Below the pieces are notes generated by a model that had not been told where the DNA came from, made no database searches, and was given only the letters and a program-made list of their open reading frames with translations. A stretch of 42,958 nt of DNA, taken from NCBI RefSeq assembly GCF_009742825.1, contig NZ_WPCE01000006.1:1-42958 (forward strand), given 5' to 3'. Numbering within the stretch: the first letter of the stretch is position 1; every line of letters begins with the position of its first letter. The DNA comes from Halorubrum sp. CBA1125. Lineage in GTDB: Archaea; Halobacteriota; Halobacteria; Halobacteriales; Haloferacaceae. This document shows positions 34,421 through 41,539 of this stretch, one piece after another. Made by a program: the position numbers and the translations under genes.

Positions 34421-34576
34421 TCACCTCACGGACAACGAGAGGAGGTCGAGCAGCCCCCAGCCGACGTAGGCCACGAGGAAGAAGACCATCGCGGCCACGG
34501 CTAACAGCCAGATACGGTTATAGAGGCGTTGCATCGCCGGGATATTGCCGTCGTCGTGTGTCGGTTCGTTACTCAT
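34421..34576 (-). CDS. Small single-TM subunit of the reductase
   Basis: A 51-residue protein from ATG 34576 (MSNEPTHDDGNIPAMQRLYNRIWLL) with one TM helix (~24-46) that ends LLSLSVR. It opens the operon, seven bases upstream of subunit II, like the CbaD-type small subunits of haloarchaeal ba3 oxidases. The acidic N-terminus should be cytosolic. A NarO-like site lies 55 bases upstream. Confidence 0.75.
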   Translation of the reverse strand: MSNEPTHDDGNIPAMQRLYNRIWLLAVAAMVFFLVAYVGWGLLDLLSLSVR

Positions 34577-34625
34577 CGATCGCTCACATAGAAGGGTACA
34601 GACACGCTCGTGGTGGAAGTTATCA

Positions 34626-34637
34626 CGCACATGTTCG
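34626..34637 (-). promoter_or_regulatory. NarO-like palindrome upstream of the reductase operon
   Basis: CGCACATGTTCG, 11 of 12 to consensus, centred 55.5 bases before ATG 34576. The spacing is ~10 bases longer than the norm, so the message probably has a short leader. Confidence 0.65.
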
Positions 34638-34739
34638 ACGGCCGTTTCGGATCGTGAGAACACGAGGCGTGAGCGGGGAGGGGGATCCGGGGTCGGCAGT
34701 TCGGATCGGCGGGTCCGCCGACGGTCCGGCGATCGCTGG

Positions 34740-36101
34740 CTACAACACGAGCGTTTCGACGAGGATCGCCACGAGTACGGTCCCGAGGTAGGCGTTCGAG
34801 GCGTGGAAGCTTCGGTAGGCGGCAGCCCGTTCGTCTTCGGATCCCCGTGGATCGACGTCGTACTGTCGGACCACGCTTCGAACGAACACCGCTCCGAGCA
34901 CCGTGGTGGTGAGCGTGTAGAGGATACCGAGATCGGTAGCGGCTCCCAACAGAACCGCGGCGATCAGGGTGACTCCGAGCCAAGCAAGAATCCGCTGGCG
35001 GGCGGTCCGCACACCGGCGACGACGGGCAGCATCGGGTAGTCGGCGCGGGCGTAGTCCTCCCGGTGGGCGATCGCGAGGTTGTAGAAATGCGCCGGGGTC
35101 CAACAGCAGACGACGATCGCAAGCAGAATTGCGGGGAGGCTAACGGTCCCTGTCACCGCAGCATATCCGATCAGCGCGGGTAACGCCCCGGATCCTCCGC
35201 CGATCACGGTGTTCCACCGCGTAGTCGGCTTCAGAAGGACCGTGTAGACGTACGCGTAATAGACGATCGCTGCCGCCGTGAGCGCGGCCGTGAATACGTT
35301 AGCGAACGCAACCATCACCGCCATTGAGGCGACGACGAGCACGATGCCGAAGCCAGTCGCGCGTCGAACACCGACCCGATCGGTCGCGATCGGTCGGTCA
35401 GCGGTCCGTCGCATCTTGCGGTCGCGATCCCGTTCGTACACGTGGTTGAACGTCCCTGCTGCGCCGATCGCGAGAACGCCGCCGCCGAGAGTCGCGACGA
35501 CCGTCACGCCGTCGAGTTCGGCGCCGGCCGCGACGGCCAGTCCCATCCCTGCCAGCGCCAGCAGGCACAACAACCACATCAATCGAGGCTTAGTCAACTC
35601 GAGATACGCCCGAACCCGGTCGCGGAACCGAGTCGTATCGGTTTCGGCTACTTGGGTAAGAGTGTCTCCATCAGACACGTTCGGCGTCACGCGGTTGCTT
35701 GGACCGTTCGGAGAGCTGTCGTCGACTGATCCCCCCGCGACCGTCTCTACTCTGATCACGAGCGTCACGAGGAGGACGGTAAACACTGCGATCCCGCCCA
35801 GCAGGTGGAGCCCGCCGTCGAACGGCACGACGTCAGTTTGGCCCGCGAGCCCGACACCGGCTTGTGCCAAGTACGTGATCAACACCGCGAGCGTTCCGAC
35901 ACGGACACTACGCGAGGCCGCCGTTCGGTGGGCAAGCAGAGCCGTAACGGTGAGCAAAACACCGACAGCCACGGCGGAGGCGTGGTGGACCACGACGACT
36001 ACGGAGCCGGTGTCCGTCGCAGCGGTCGCTCCAAGCGCAACGAGCAGGTATGTCCCCACGACTGACCAGATCAAAAGCGTCGTGAGCCGTGGCAGATACA
36101 T
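34740..36101 (-). CDS. ctaB: Heme O synthase (protoheme IX farnesyltransferase) with N-terminal membrane domain
   Basis: A 453-residue protein. Residues ~1-120 form four TM helices with VVHHASAVAVGV and FDGGLHLLGGIAVF, resembling half of a CtaA/COX15-type domain. A disordered linker follows, then a UbiA prenyltransferase domain: LELTKPRLMWLLCLLALAGM, the first Asp-rich motif NHVYERDRDRKMRRT and the second part YTVLLKPTTRWNTVIGG. It attaches a farnesyl group to heme B, giving heme O for the reductase. The fused N-terminal domain is usual in haloarchaea. It has its own NarO-like site centred 43.5 bases before ATG 36101. Confidence 0.92.
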   Translation of the reverse strand: MYLPRLTTLLIWSVVGTYLLVALGATAATDTGSVVVVVHHASAVAVGVLLTVTALLAHRTAASRSVRVGTLAVLITYLAQAGVGLAGQTDVVPFDGGLHLLGGIAVFTVLLVTLVIRVETVAGGSVDDSSPNGPSNRVTPNVSDGDTLTQVAETDTTRFRDRVRAYLELTKPRLMWLLCLLALAGMGLAVAAGAELDGVTVVATLGGGVLAIGAAGTFNHVYERDRDRKMRRTADRPIATDRVGVRRATGFGIVLVVASMAVMVAFANVFTAALTAAAIVYYAYVYTVLLKPTTRWNTVIGGGSGALPALIGYAAVTGTVSLPAILLAIVVCCWTPAHFYNLAIAHREDYARADYPMLPVVAGVRTARQRILAWLGVTLIAAVLLGAATDLGILYTLTTTVLGAVFVRSVVRQYDVDPRGSEDERAAAYRSFHASNAYLGTVLVAILVETLVL

Positions 36102-36138
36102 ACGTATGATTCACGTTCGCCCCTCGCGTTCCTTCCGC

Positions 36139-36150
36139 CGAACATATTCG
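36139..36150 (-). promoter_or_regulatory. NarO-like palindrome upstream of ctaB
   Basis: CGAACATATTCG, 11 of 12 to consensus, centred 43.5 bases before ATG 36101. Confidence 0.7.
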
Positions 36151-36239
36151 GCGCGACGATCTGGAACTCTCTGCGACTCACTATCTTTCTAACTCCTCGC
36201 CGCTGTCATGACCGGGTGTATTGAAGCCGACGATAGACG

Positions 36240-36251
36240 GGAACATATTCG
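36240..36251 (+). promoter_or_regulatory. NarO-like palindrome upstream of the DtxR-family gene
   Basis: GGAACATATTCG, 10 of 12 to consensus, centred 45.5 bases before ATG 36291 (42.5 before GTG 36288). Confidence 0.6.
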
Positions 36252-36290
36252 GAGGTACCCTCATGTCCTGATCGTGTCGAACGTACGGTG

Positions 36291-36773
36291 ATGGCTATCG
36301 ACCACTCCCAGGCGGATGTCTGCGGCTGCACACGGCCCACCGTCTGCGTTGATCGGCACAGGGGGCTGTATCTCGTCACTATCGGACGGGTCGGTATTGA
36401 CCGCGACGATCGGGTTCGGACCGGGGAGGTGAGCGATCGTCTCGACGTCGCGCCGTCAAGCGTGACAGAAATGTTCGAGCGACTCGCCGCGGCTGGACTC
36501 CTTCGATACGAGAAGCAGGCCGGGGTTGTCCTCACCAATCGGGGGAGAGAGATTGCGCTGGAATTGGAAACGCGCCAGTGTGCCGTCCGAACGTTCTTTC
36601 GCCGTCGAACGGGATTTGACATGTCCCTCGAAGTGGGCTACCGAATCGGATACGCTCTTCCGGACGAGGCGATCGAACGCCTGCAAGTACTCGTCGATGA
36701 GATGTCGAACCCGTGCTCTGCGACTCCACCAACCGGAATCGAACAGTGCCCGTTCACAGAAACCGGGTGTTAA
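36291..36773 (+). CDS. DtxR/MntR-family metal-dependent regulator
   Basis: A 160-residue regulator (ATG 36291; a GTG three bases upstream is the alternative). After a Cys-rich lead (DVCGCTRPTVC) the winged helix reads RTGEVSDRLDVAPSSVTEMFERLAAAGLLRYEKQAGVVLT. This is the diagnostic DtxR recognition helix region 'tgdlA..L.vs.psVtemlkkLa..GLv.y'. The dimerisation part is short and ends in a Cys-containing tail (NPCSATPPTGIEQCPF). The extra cysteines suggest redox or metal sensing beyond the usual family. Its own promoter carries a NarO-like site, so it is a member of the regulon rather than obviously its master. Confidence 0.85.
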   Translation: MAIDHSQADVCGCTRPTVCVDRHRGLYLVTIGRVGIDRDDRVRTGEVSDRLDVAPSSVTEMFERLAAAGLLRYEKQAGVVLTNRGREIALELETRQCAVRTFFRRRTGFDMSLEVGYRIGYALPDEAIERLQVLVDEMSNPCSATPPTGIEQCPFTETGC

Positions 36774-36792
36774 ACCTCATCAACGGTTCTTC

Positions 36793-36804
36793 CGGATACG
36801 TTCG
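36793..36804 (+). promoter_or_regulatory. Weak NarO-like palindrome upstream of the single-domain DUF2249 gene
   Basis: CGGATACGTTCG, 9 of 12 to consensus, centred 43.5 to 44.5 bases before the CTG codon at 36842. Weak by itself; the spacing is what makes it notable. Confidence 0.35.
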
Positions 36805-36841
36805 GGGGAACACGCACCCTCTCGTCGACTCTTGAACAGAT

Positions 36842-37075
36842 CTGGCCACCGAGCGAAACGAGACCGGTCGACGCCTAGACATCCGAGGGATCGATGGCGA
36901 ACCGTTCGGAGACATCATGGCCGAACTCGAGGCGCTTCCCGACGACGAGACGCTACTGTTACTCAATAGCTTCGAGCCAGAGCCGTTGTATCAGGTCCTC
37001 GAAGAACGCGATTTTCAGTATGAGACGATGTCTGGCGGCTCCGATGTATGGTATCTCGAGATTCGACACGAATGA
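36842..37075 (+). CDS. Single-domain DUF2249 protein, possible CTG start
   Basis: A 77-residue DUF2249 domain: RRLDIRGIDGEPFGDIMAEL, then DDETLLLLNSFEPEPLYQVL and GGSDVWYLEIRHE. Relative to the family, the HDPKPL loop is changed to FEPEPL. The only ATG in frame (36917) would remove the first strand. The frame is closed upstream by TGA 36833, and no ATG, GTG or TTG lies between; CTG 36842 is the only near-cognate start and gives the natural N-terminus MATERNETGRRLDIRG. Either it starts at CTG or the start codon has mutated. Confidence 0.6.
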   Translation: MATERNETGRRLDIRGIDGEPFGDIMAELEALPDDETLLLLNSFEPEPLYQVLEERDFQYETMSGGSDVWYLEIRHE

Positions 37076-37148
37076 ACTGACTCTCCGATATCTGTCGATT
37101 CCCGGTGTATCAGATTCTGAACCGCTACCCGAGAAGACTCGACTTTAC

Positions 37149-37160
37149 CGAACATGTTCG
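37149..37160 (+). promoter_or_regulatory. NarO-like palindrome upstream of the peroxiredoxin gene
   Basis: CGAACATGTTCG, a perfect 12 of 12 palindrome, centred 45.5 bases before ATG 37200. A TATA-like TTATCC (37169-37174) lies ~28 bases before the ATG, so the transcript is probably leaderless and the site sits directly upstream of the TATA/BRE, an activator position. Confidence 0.8.
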
Positions 37161-37199
37161 TGTGAACCTTATCCTTTGGAGAGCTGGATAGCTAACCTG

Positions 37200-37679
37200 A
37201 TGGTTGCACTTTCAGATACTGCACCGCTGTTTACCGCAACGCGTGGAACGAGCGATCACGAATCGTTCGAATTAGCAGATCACTTGGGTGACGGACCGAT
37301 CGTACTCGCGTTTTTCCCAGGTGCGTTCACGCCGCCATGTACCAACGAGATGGTCGCGCTTCAAGACAATCTTGGGGCGTTCCAGGACGCCGGAGCGACG
37401 GTCTTCGGCGTGAGCGCCGATTCACCGTTCTCACAGGGCGCTTTCCGCGACGAACACGGGATCGAATTTGATCTCGTTAGCGACATGAGTGGTGATGTGA
37501 TCCAGAAATACGACCTCGAGATTGACATCGAAGAGCTCGGACTGTACGGGATCGCGAACCGGGCGGTGTTCCTACTCGATGAGGCAGGCACGGTAACGTA
37601 TCGGTGGGTTGCAGATGATCCCACGAACGAGCCCGACTACGAGGAACTGCTTGAGGCTGTGAATACAACAAACGAATAG
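37200..37679 (+). CDS. Peroxiredoxin (AhpE/BCP type)
   Basis: A 159-residue thioredoxin-fold peroxidase from ATG 37200, confirmed by the promoter layout. Key site: LAFFPGAFTPPCTNEMVALQ, the Pxxx(T)xxC motif with the peroxidatic Cys. Further landmarks are FGVSADSPFSQGAFRDEHGIEFDLVSD and the C-terminal YRWVADDPTNEPDYEEL. No obvious resolving Cys is seen, so it is likely 1-Cys or uses an external thiol. It reduces peroxides or peroxynitrite, fitting a NO-stress regulon. Confidence 0.92.
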   Translation: MVALSDTAPLFTATRGTSDHESFELADHLGDGPIVLAFFPGAFTPPCTNEMVALQDNLGAFQDAGATVFGVSADSPFSQGAFRDEHGIEFDLVSDMSGDVIQKYDLEIDIEELGLYGIANRAVFLLDEAGTVTYRWVADDPTNEPDYEELLEAVNTTNE

Positions 37680-37757
37680 AACGGAACGGTACATGTACGG
37701 CGGACAGGTCGCCGATCACGTTTGAATATCCCTCTTTCCAACGTCACTCTGTATTCC

Positions 37758-38108
37758 ATGATGGCTCCCGAACGTCCCAACACGGAACGGCAGTCGAACT
37801 GTCGTGACGACGCTACCGATACCGAGATCGACCCCGACTGGGTTTGGAGACGACTTCACCGCCGGTCGGCGCGGATCGAACGGCGTGAGGTCGAGGAAGC
37901 CCTCTCCAAACTCGAGGCCTGCGGTGACCTTACCGACGAGCAGCGGCGCACTGTCCGACAGCTTGGAGATTCCCTCGCTTGGCGGCTAACGCTAGCCCCC
38001 GAATTGGCGCTGAAACGAAGCTCCCGGGATGAGCAAACGACTGTCTGCACCGTCGCACGACTGTTCGACCTCTCTCCAGAGATCCGTTTTGACAGCGATT
38101 GCGAGTAG
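37758..38108 (+). CDS. HemA C-terminal-dimerisation-like small protein
   Basis: A 116-residue acidic protein (ATG 37758 preferred to TTG 37722). The core RREVEEALSKLEACGDLTDEQRRTVRQLGDSLAWRLTLAPELALKR follows the heptad layout of the glutamyl-tRNA reductase C-terminal dimerisation helix ('.ElerALakL.....l...er..v..la..l..rLl..P..aLr'). The catalytic and NADPH domains of HemA are absent. It may tune tetrapyrrole synthesis for heme-demanding denitrification. The match is by pattern and the role is inferred. A Cys near the end (RFDSDCE) is the penultimate residue. Confidence 0.55.
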   Translation: MMAPERPNTERQSNCRDDATDTEIDPDWVWRRLHRRSARIERREVEEALSKLEACGDLTDEQRRTVRQLGDSLAWRLTLAPELALKRSSRDEQTTVCTVARLFDLSPEIRFDSDCE

Positions 38109-38206
38109 TCGTGGTGTGTTCGTCTTCGTCCCAATATGGATGCGTTCGCGGACACCAACTCAATATCGACGGCTCCGAGTGAGTTCTGTCGTATCGGATT
38201 ACGTAG

Positions 38207-38219
38207 GTATTTAATACCC
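38207..38219. promoter_or_regulatory. Perfect dyad upstream of nirK
   Basis: GGTATTTAATACC is a perfect odd palindrome about 100 bases before the nirK start, followed by CCCCTATACCGGGG (38218-38231). The TATA region of nirK (TATATATTGTATATA) is at ~38267-38281. No CGAACATGTTCG-type site lies at the usual distance, so nirK may be controlled by a different factor binding this dyad. Confidence 0.4.
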
Positions 38220-38315
38220 CCTATACCGGGGAGAAGGACATTTTTATCTCGATATTAGGGAACAGTATATATTGTATATATCATCAGAACACCTCGGACG
38301 AAGTAGGGACGTATC

Positions 38316-39413
38316 ATGTCACAAGACCTCAGCAGACGGAAGATGGTTACAGCTCTCGGGATTGGAGCGGTCGGCGCCGTTGCTGGCTGTATTGGCGCAC
38401 CCGTGAACGCGGAGCCGACTTCCGACACCGAAGCGACCCCGGACGTAGCCCCAGAGCTGGACCCCGCACGCGGCGTCGACGTGGACCGGATCGCGGCCGA
38501 CCCGACCGACGTACCGGCGCCGGTCGACTGGGACGAGCCGCGCGAACACGACGTAACGCTCCGGACGAAGGAGCTCGTCGCGGAGATCGAACCCGGTGTC
38601 ACGTTCAAGTACATGACCTTCGAGGGGCGGGTCCCAGGGCCGATGATTCGCGTCCGGCGGGGCGACACTGTGAACCTCCGGTTCGAGGTGCCGGCCGACG
38701 ACAACAACGACATCCACAACGTTGACTTCCACGCGGTGTACGGGCCCGGCGGCGGCGCCGTCGACACGACGCTCGTGCCCGGCGACGACGTGGCGGAACT
38801 GAGATTCCGCGCCGAGTTCCCTGGACTGTTCACCTACCACTGTGCGGTGCCCGCGATGGACCACCACGTCAGTTCCGGGATGTTCGGCGCGATCCTCGTC
38901 GAGCCCGAGGGGGGGCTGCCAGCGGTCGACCGCGAGATCTATCTCGGTCAGCACGAACTGTACACCAAGGGTGACCTCGGTGAGAAGGGTCACCACGCCT
39001 TCGACCACGGGTCGATGCTCGACGAGGCCCCGACCTACGTCGTGTTCAACGGCGAACACCACGGCTTCACGAAGGACCGTCTCGGCGCGATCGGTGCCGC
39101 GGTCGGCGAAACCGTCCGCGTGTTCTTCGTCAACGGCGGCCCGAATCAGTCCAGCTCGTGGCATCCGATCGGGAACGTCTGGTCGCGGCTGTACCGCGAC
39201 GGTGACCTCGTCTCGCCGCCCGCACGGTACGTCGAGACGACGCCGGTCACACCGGGCACGGCGACCGTCGGCGAGATGGACCTCGTAGTTCCAGGCCCGA
39301 TCAAGATCGTCGATCACGCGCTCTCCCGGGCGGGCCGGCGCGGAGCACTCGCGGTCGTTGACGTCGAGGGCGAACCGAACCCGGATGTGTACGACCCGAA
39401 GACTGACGAGTAG
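38316..39413 (+). CDS. nirK: Copper-containing nitrite reductase
   Basis: A 365-residue two-cupredoxin enzyme that reduces nitrite to nitric oxide on the outer face of the membrane. N-terminal Tat lipoprotein signal: SRRKMVTALGIGAVGAVAGC. Type 1 copper ligands: H134 (IHNVDFHA), C176 and H184, M189 (TYHCAVPAMDHHVSSGM). Type 2 copper ligands: H139, H175 and H334 (IVDHALSRAG). Catalytic Asp-137 and His-283 (SSWHPIGNVW) are present. All active-site residues of the family are intact, so it should be functional. The start MSQDLSRRKM at 38316 fits the Tat motif. Promoter features are at 38207-38281. Confidence 0.96.
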   Translation: MSQDLSRRKMVTALGIGAVGAVAGCIGAPVNAEPTSDTEATPDVAPELDPARGVDVDRIAADPTDVPAPVDWDEPREHDVTLRTKELVAEIEPGVTFKYMTFEGRVPGPMIRVRRGDTVNLRFEVPADDNNDIHNVDFHAVYGPGGGAVDTTLVPGDDVAELRFRAEFPGLFTYHCAVPAMDHHVSSGMFGAILVEPEGGLPAVDREIYLGQHELYTKGDLGEKGHHAFDHGSMLDEAPTYVVFNGEHHGFTKDRLGAIGAAVGETVRVFFVNGGPNQSSSWHPIGNVWSRLYRDGDLVSPPARYVETTPVTPGTATVGEMDLVVPGPIKIVDHALSRAGRRGALAVVDVEGEPNPDVYDPKTDE

Positions 39414-39549
39414 GTGCCGATATTTCGCCGTGTCGTGTTTTTTCAGTATCTCGTCTGGCGTTTTGGGTTGGTAGGGTCGAAAAGAGAGGATATCCGTCGA
39501 AGCAGATGTCGAGGGAGGACTTTTGATTCTGCGACCTCGGCTTTGTCGG

Positions 39550-39561
39550 CAAACATGTTCG
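39550..39561 (+). promoter_or_regulatory. NarO-like palindrome upstream of the multicopper oxidase gene
   Basis: CAAACATGTTCG, 11 of 12 to consensus, centred 72.5 bases before ATG 39628 but exactly 45.5 before an in-frame TTG at 39601. Confidence 0.65.
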
Positions 39562-39627
39562 GACTACTCCCCACCAGATGGGGTTTGCCCGGCCTCCTAT
39601 TTGCATGAACTGGCTAGCGAGTACGTG

Positions 39628-41463
39628 ATGGGTGACAAGGCTGAACAATCCCGAAGCGATGTTACGCGGCGGAGATTTCTCGCGGCCGTGGGTCTCACCG
39701 GTACCGCGGCGTTCGCGGGCTGTTCCGGGAAGAGTATCGGCGCCCCGGTAGCTGCAGAAGAGCTGGAAGACACCGAAGGAGCATCCGACGCGACCCATAC
39801 GTCACCGGATCTCGAACGGTGGGTCGACGAGGTGCCCCGTCCGGGCGTTATCGAACCGAGCGGAACGAAGGATGGCCAGCCCCACTACGAGGTGGAGATG
39901 GCCGAGATTGAACAAAAGCTCCACCGTGACCTCCCGCCGACGACCCTGTGGGGCTACGGCGGCCAGTTTCCCGGTCCGACGATCGAAGCCGAGCAGGGCG
40001 AACCAATCTATGTTCGGTGGCAGAATCACCTGCCGGACGAGCATCTGCTCCCAGAGGATCCGACGATCCACGGCGACATCATCCCGTACGACGAGCCGGG
40101 CACCCGCGTCGTACCGCACCTCCACGGTGGCAACGTCGAACACGAAAGCGACGGGAAACCGCAGGCGTGGTTCACCCGCAACTTCGAGCAGACGGGCCCC
40201 GACTTCGAGAAGAAGGACTACTACTATGCGAACGACCAGCCGCCGGCGACCCTCTGGTACCACGACCATTCGCTTGGCATCACGCGGCTGAACGTCTACG
40301 CCGGCCTCGCGGGGTTCTATCTGCTCCGGAGCGATCACGAGCGGGAGCTCGACCTCCCGACGGGTGACAACGAAATCCCGCTCGTGTTGCAGGATCGGAG
40401 TTTCAACGAGGACGGCTCGCTGTACTACCCAACGGACGTCCCGGCGACACAGGAAGATGATGACGACTCACGCCCCGACCCGAGCATCGTTCCGCAGTTC
40501 TACGGTGACACGTCGACGGTCAACGGGAAGGCGTGGCCCCGATTGTCTGTCGATCCCGAACAGTACCGGTTCCGCTTGCTCAACGGAGCCAACAGCCGAT
40601 ACTACAACCTCAAGTTGCTCGAATACGACGAGGAAGCAGGCGACACGGGCGATGCGGGGCCACCGTTCGTCCAGATCGGTAACGACGGTGGTCTCCTCTC
40701 GGAGCCGGTCGAGACCGCCGACCGCCTCGAACTCGGATCGAGTCAACGGGCGGATGTCGTCGTCGACTTCAGCGAGTACGCGGGCGAGACCCTGCTCCTG
40801 CATAACGATGCTCCGGCAAAGTATCGCGGGACGAGCGGGATCGGGCCGGACGACGCCGAACCCCTTCCGGAGGTTATGCTCATCGACGTGGCCGCCGCGG
40901 AAAGCGAAGTGGAGTCGACGCAACTCCCAGACGAATTGACCCAAGTCCCCGAGATTCCGACGGAGTCCGTCGACACCGAACGATACCTCACGCTCGCCCG
41001 GCAAACAGACGAGTACGGTCGCCCGCTCTTTGCGCTCGGGACTCGCAACGAGAAGACCGGATTCGAACTCACGGACCCGGTCACCGAGACTCCAACGCTC
41101 GGAGACACCGAGATCTGGAGTCTCGCTAACTTCACGGGGATGTCCCACCCGATGCATCTCCACCTCGTTCACTTTCAGGTGTTGGGCCGACAGTCGGCCG
41201 CCGATTACGATCCCTCCGAAGACGAGGTCGATCTGGACGCGCTTGACGGGCCCGAGTCGTACGAATTCGGGTGGAACGACGTGGTCACTGTCGACCCGGG
41301 CGACGTGGTGCACGTGATCGCGCACTTCGGAGAGTACGAGGGGTTATTCTCCGATCAGACGGGTGATTACATGTGGCACTGTCACATGATCGAGCACGAG
41401 GACCACGACATGATGCGACCGTTCAGGGTTCTGTCGCCCGACGACGAAGGTGGAAGTGACTAG
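39628..41463 (+). CDS. Multicopper oxidase (CotA/bilirubin-oxidase-like)
   Basis: A 611-residue three-cupredoxin enzyme with a Tat lipoprotein signal (TRRRFLAAVGLTGTAAFAGC). The four copper motifs are intact: VVPHLHGGNVEHE (~163), TLWYHDHSLGITRLNVYAGLAG (~210), HPMHLHLVHFQVLG (~508) and MWHCHMIEHEDHDMMRPF (~580, type 1 Cys with axial Met). It oxidises substrates such as metals or phenolics while reducing O2, or may act as a copper-protective oxidase. ATG 39628 is the conventional start, but promoter spacing would fit TTG 39601, which adds nine residues before it. Confidence 0.93.
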   Translation: MGDKAEQSRSDVTRRRFLAAVGLTGTAAFAGCSGKSIGAPVAAEELEDTEGASDATHTSPDLERWVDEVPRPGVIEPSGTKDGQPHYEVEMAEIEQKLHRDLPPTTLWGYGGQFPGPTIEAEQGEPIYVRWQNHLPDEHLLPEDPTIHGDIIPYDEPGTRVVPHLHGGNVEHESDGKPQAWFTRNFEQTGPDFEKKDYYYANDQPPATLWYHDHSLGITRLNVYAGLAGFYLLRSDHERELDLPTGDNEIPLVLQDRSFNEDGSLYYPTDVPATQEDDDDSRPDPSIVPQFYGDTSTVNGKAWPRLSVDPEQYRFRLLNGANSRYYNLKLLEYDEEAGDTGDAGPPFVQIGNDGGLLSEPVETADRLELGSSQRADVVVDFSEYAGETLLLHNDAPAKYRGTSGIGPDDAEPLPEVMLIDVAAAESEVESTQLPDELTQVPEIPTESVDTERYLTLARQTDEYGRPLFALGTRNEKTGFELTDPVTETPTLGDTEIWSLANFTGMSHPMHLHLVHFQVLGRQSAADYDPSEDEVDLDALDGPESYEFGWNDVVTVDPGDVVHVIAHFGEYEGLFSDQTGDYMWHCHMIEHEDHDMMRPFRVLSPDDEGGSD

Positions 41464-41487
41464 TTGGTCGACCGAGCCGATCTGATC

Positions 41488-41499
41488 TGAACATGTTCG
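41488..41499 (+). promoter_or_regulatory. NarO-like palindrome upstream of the 37-residue ORF and cupins
   Basis: TGAACATGTTCG, 11 of 12 to consensus, centred 46.5 bases before ATG 41540 and 156 bases before the first cupin. The spacing identifies the small ORF as the first gene of the transcript. Confidence 0.7.
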
Positions 41500-41539
41500 T
41501 CCAAACGCTATTGTGAATGTCTGCTACATACTGAAACGC

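Noticed and set aside
32145-34576. Ordinary ba3-type cytochrome c oxidase
   Set aside because: Architecture is ba3-like, but the helix VI Tyr is replaced by Gln and the context is denitrification. Kept only as the alternative.
35278-36192. Plus-strand 304-residue frame opposite ctaB
   Set aside because: Shadow of the CtaB reading frame; Ser/Thr/Arg-rich without motifs.
37688-37699. GGTACATGTACG as a regulon site for the HemA-like gene
   Set aside because: Only 9 of 12 matches and 64.5 bases from the likely ATG, so spacing does not support it.
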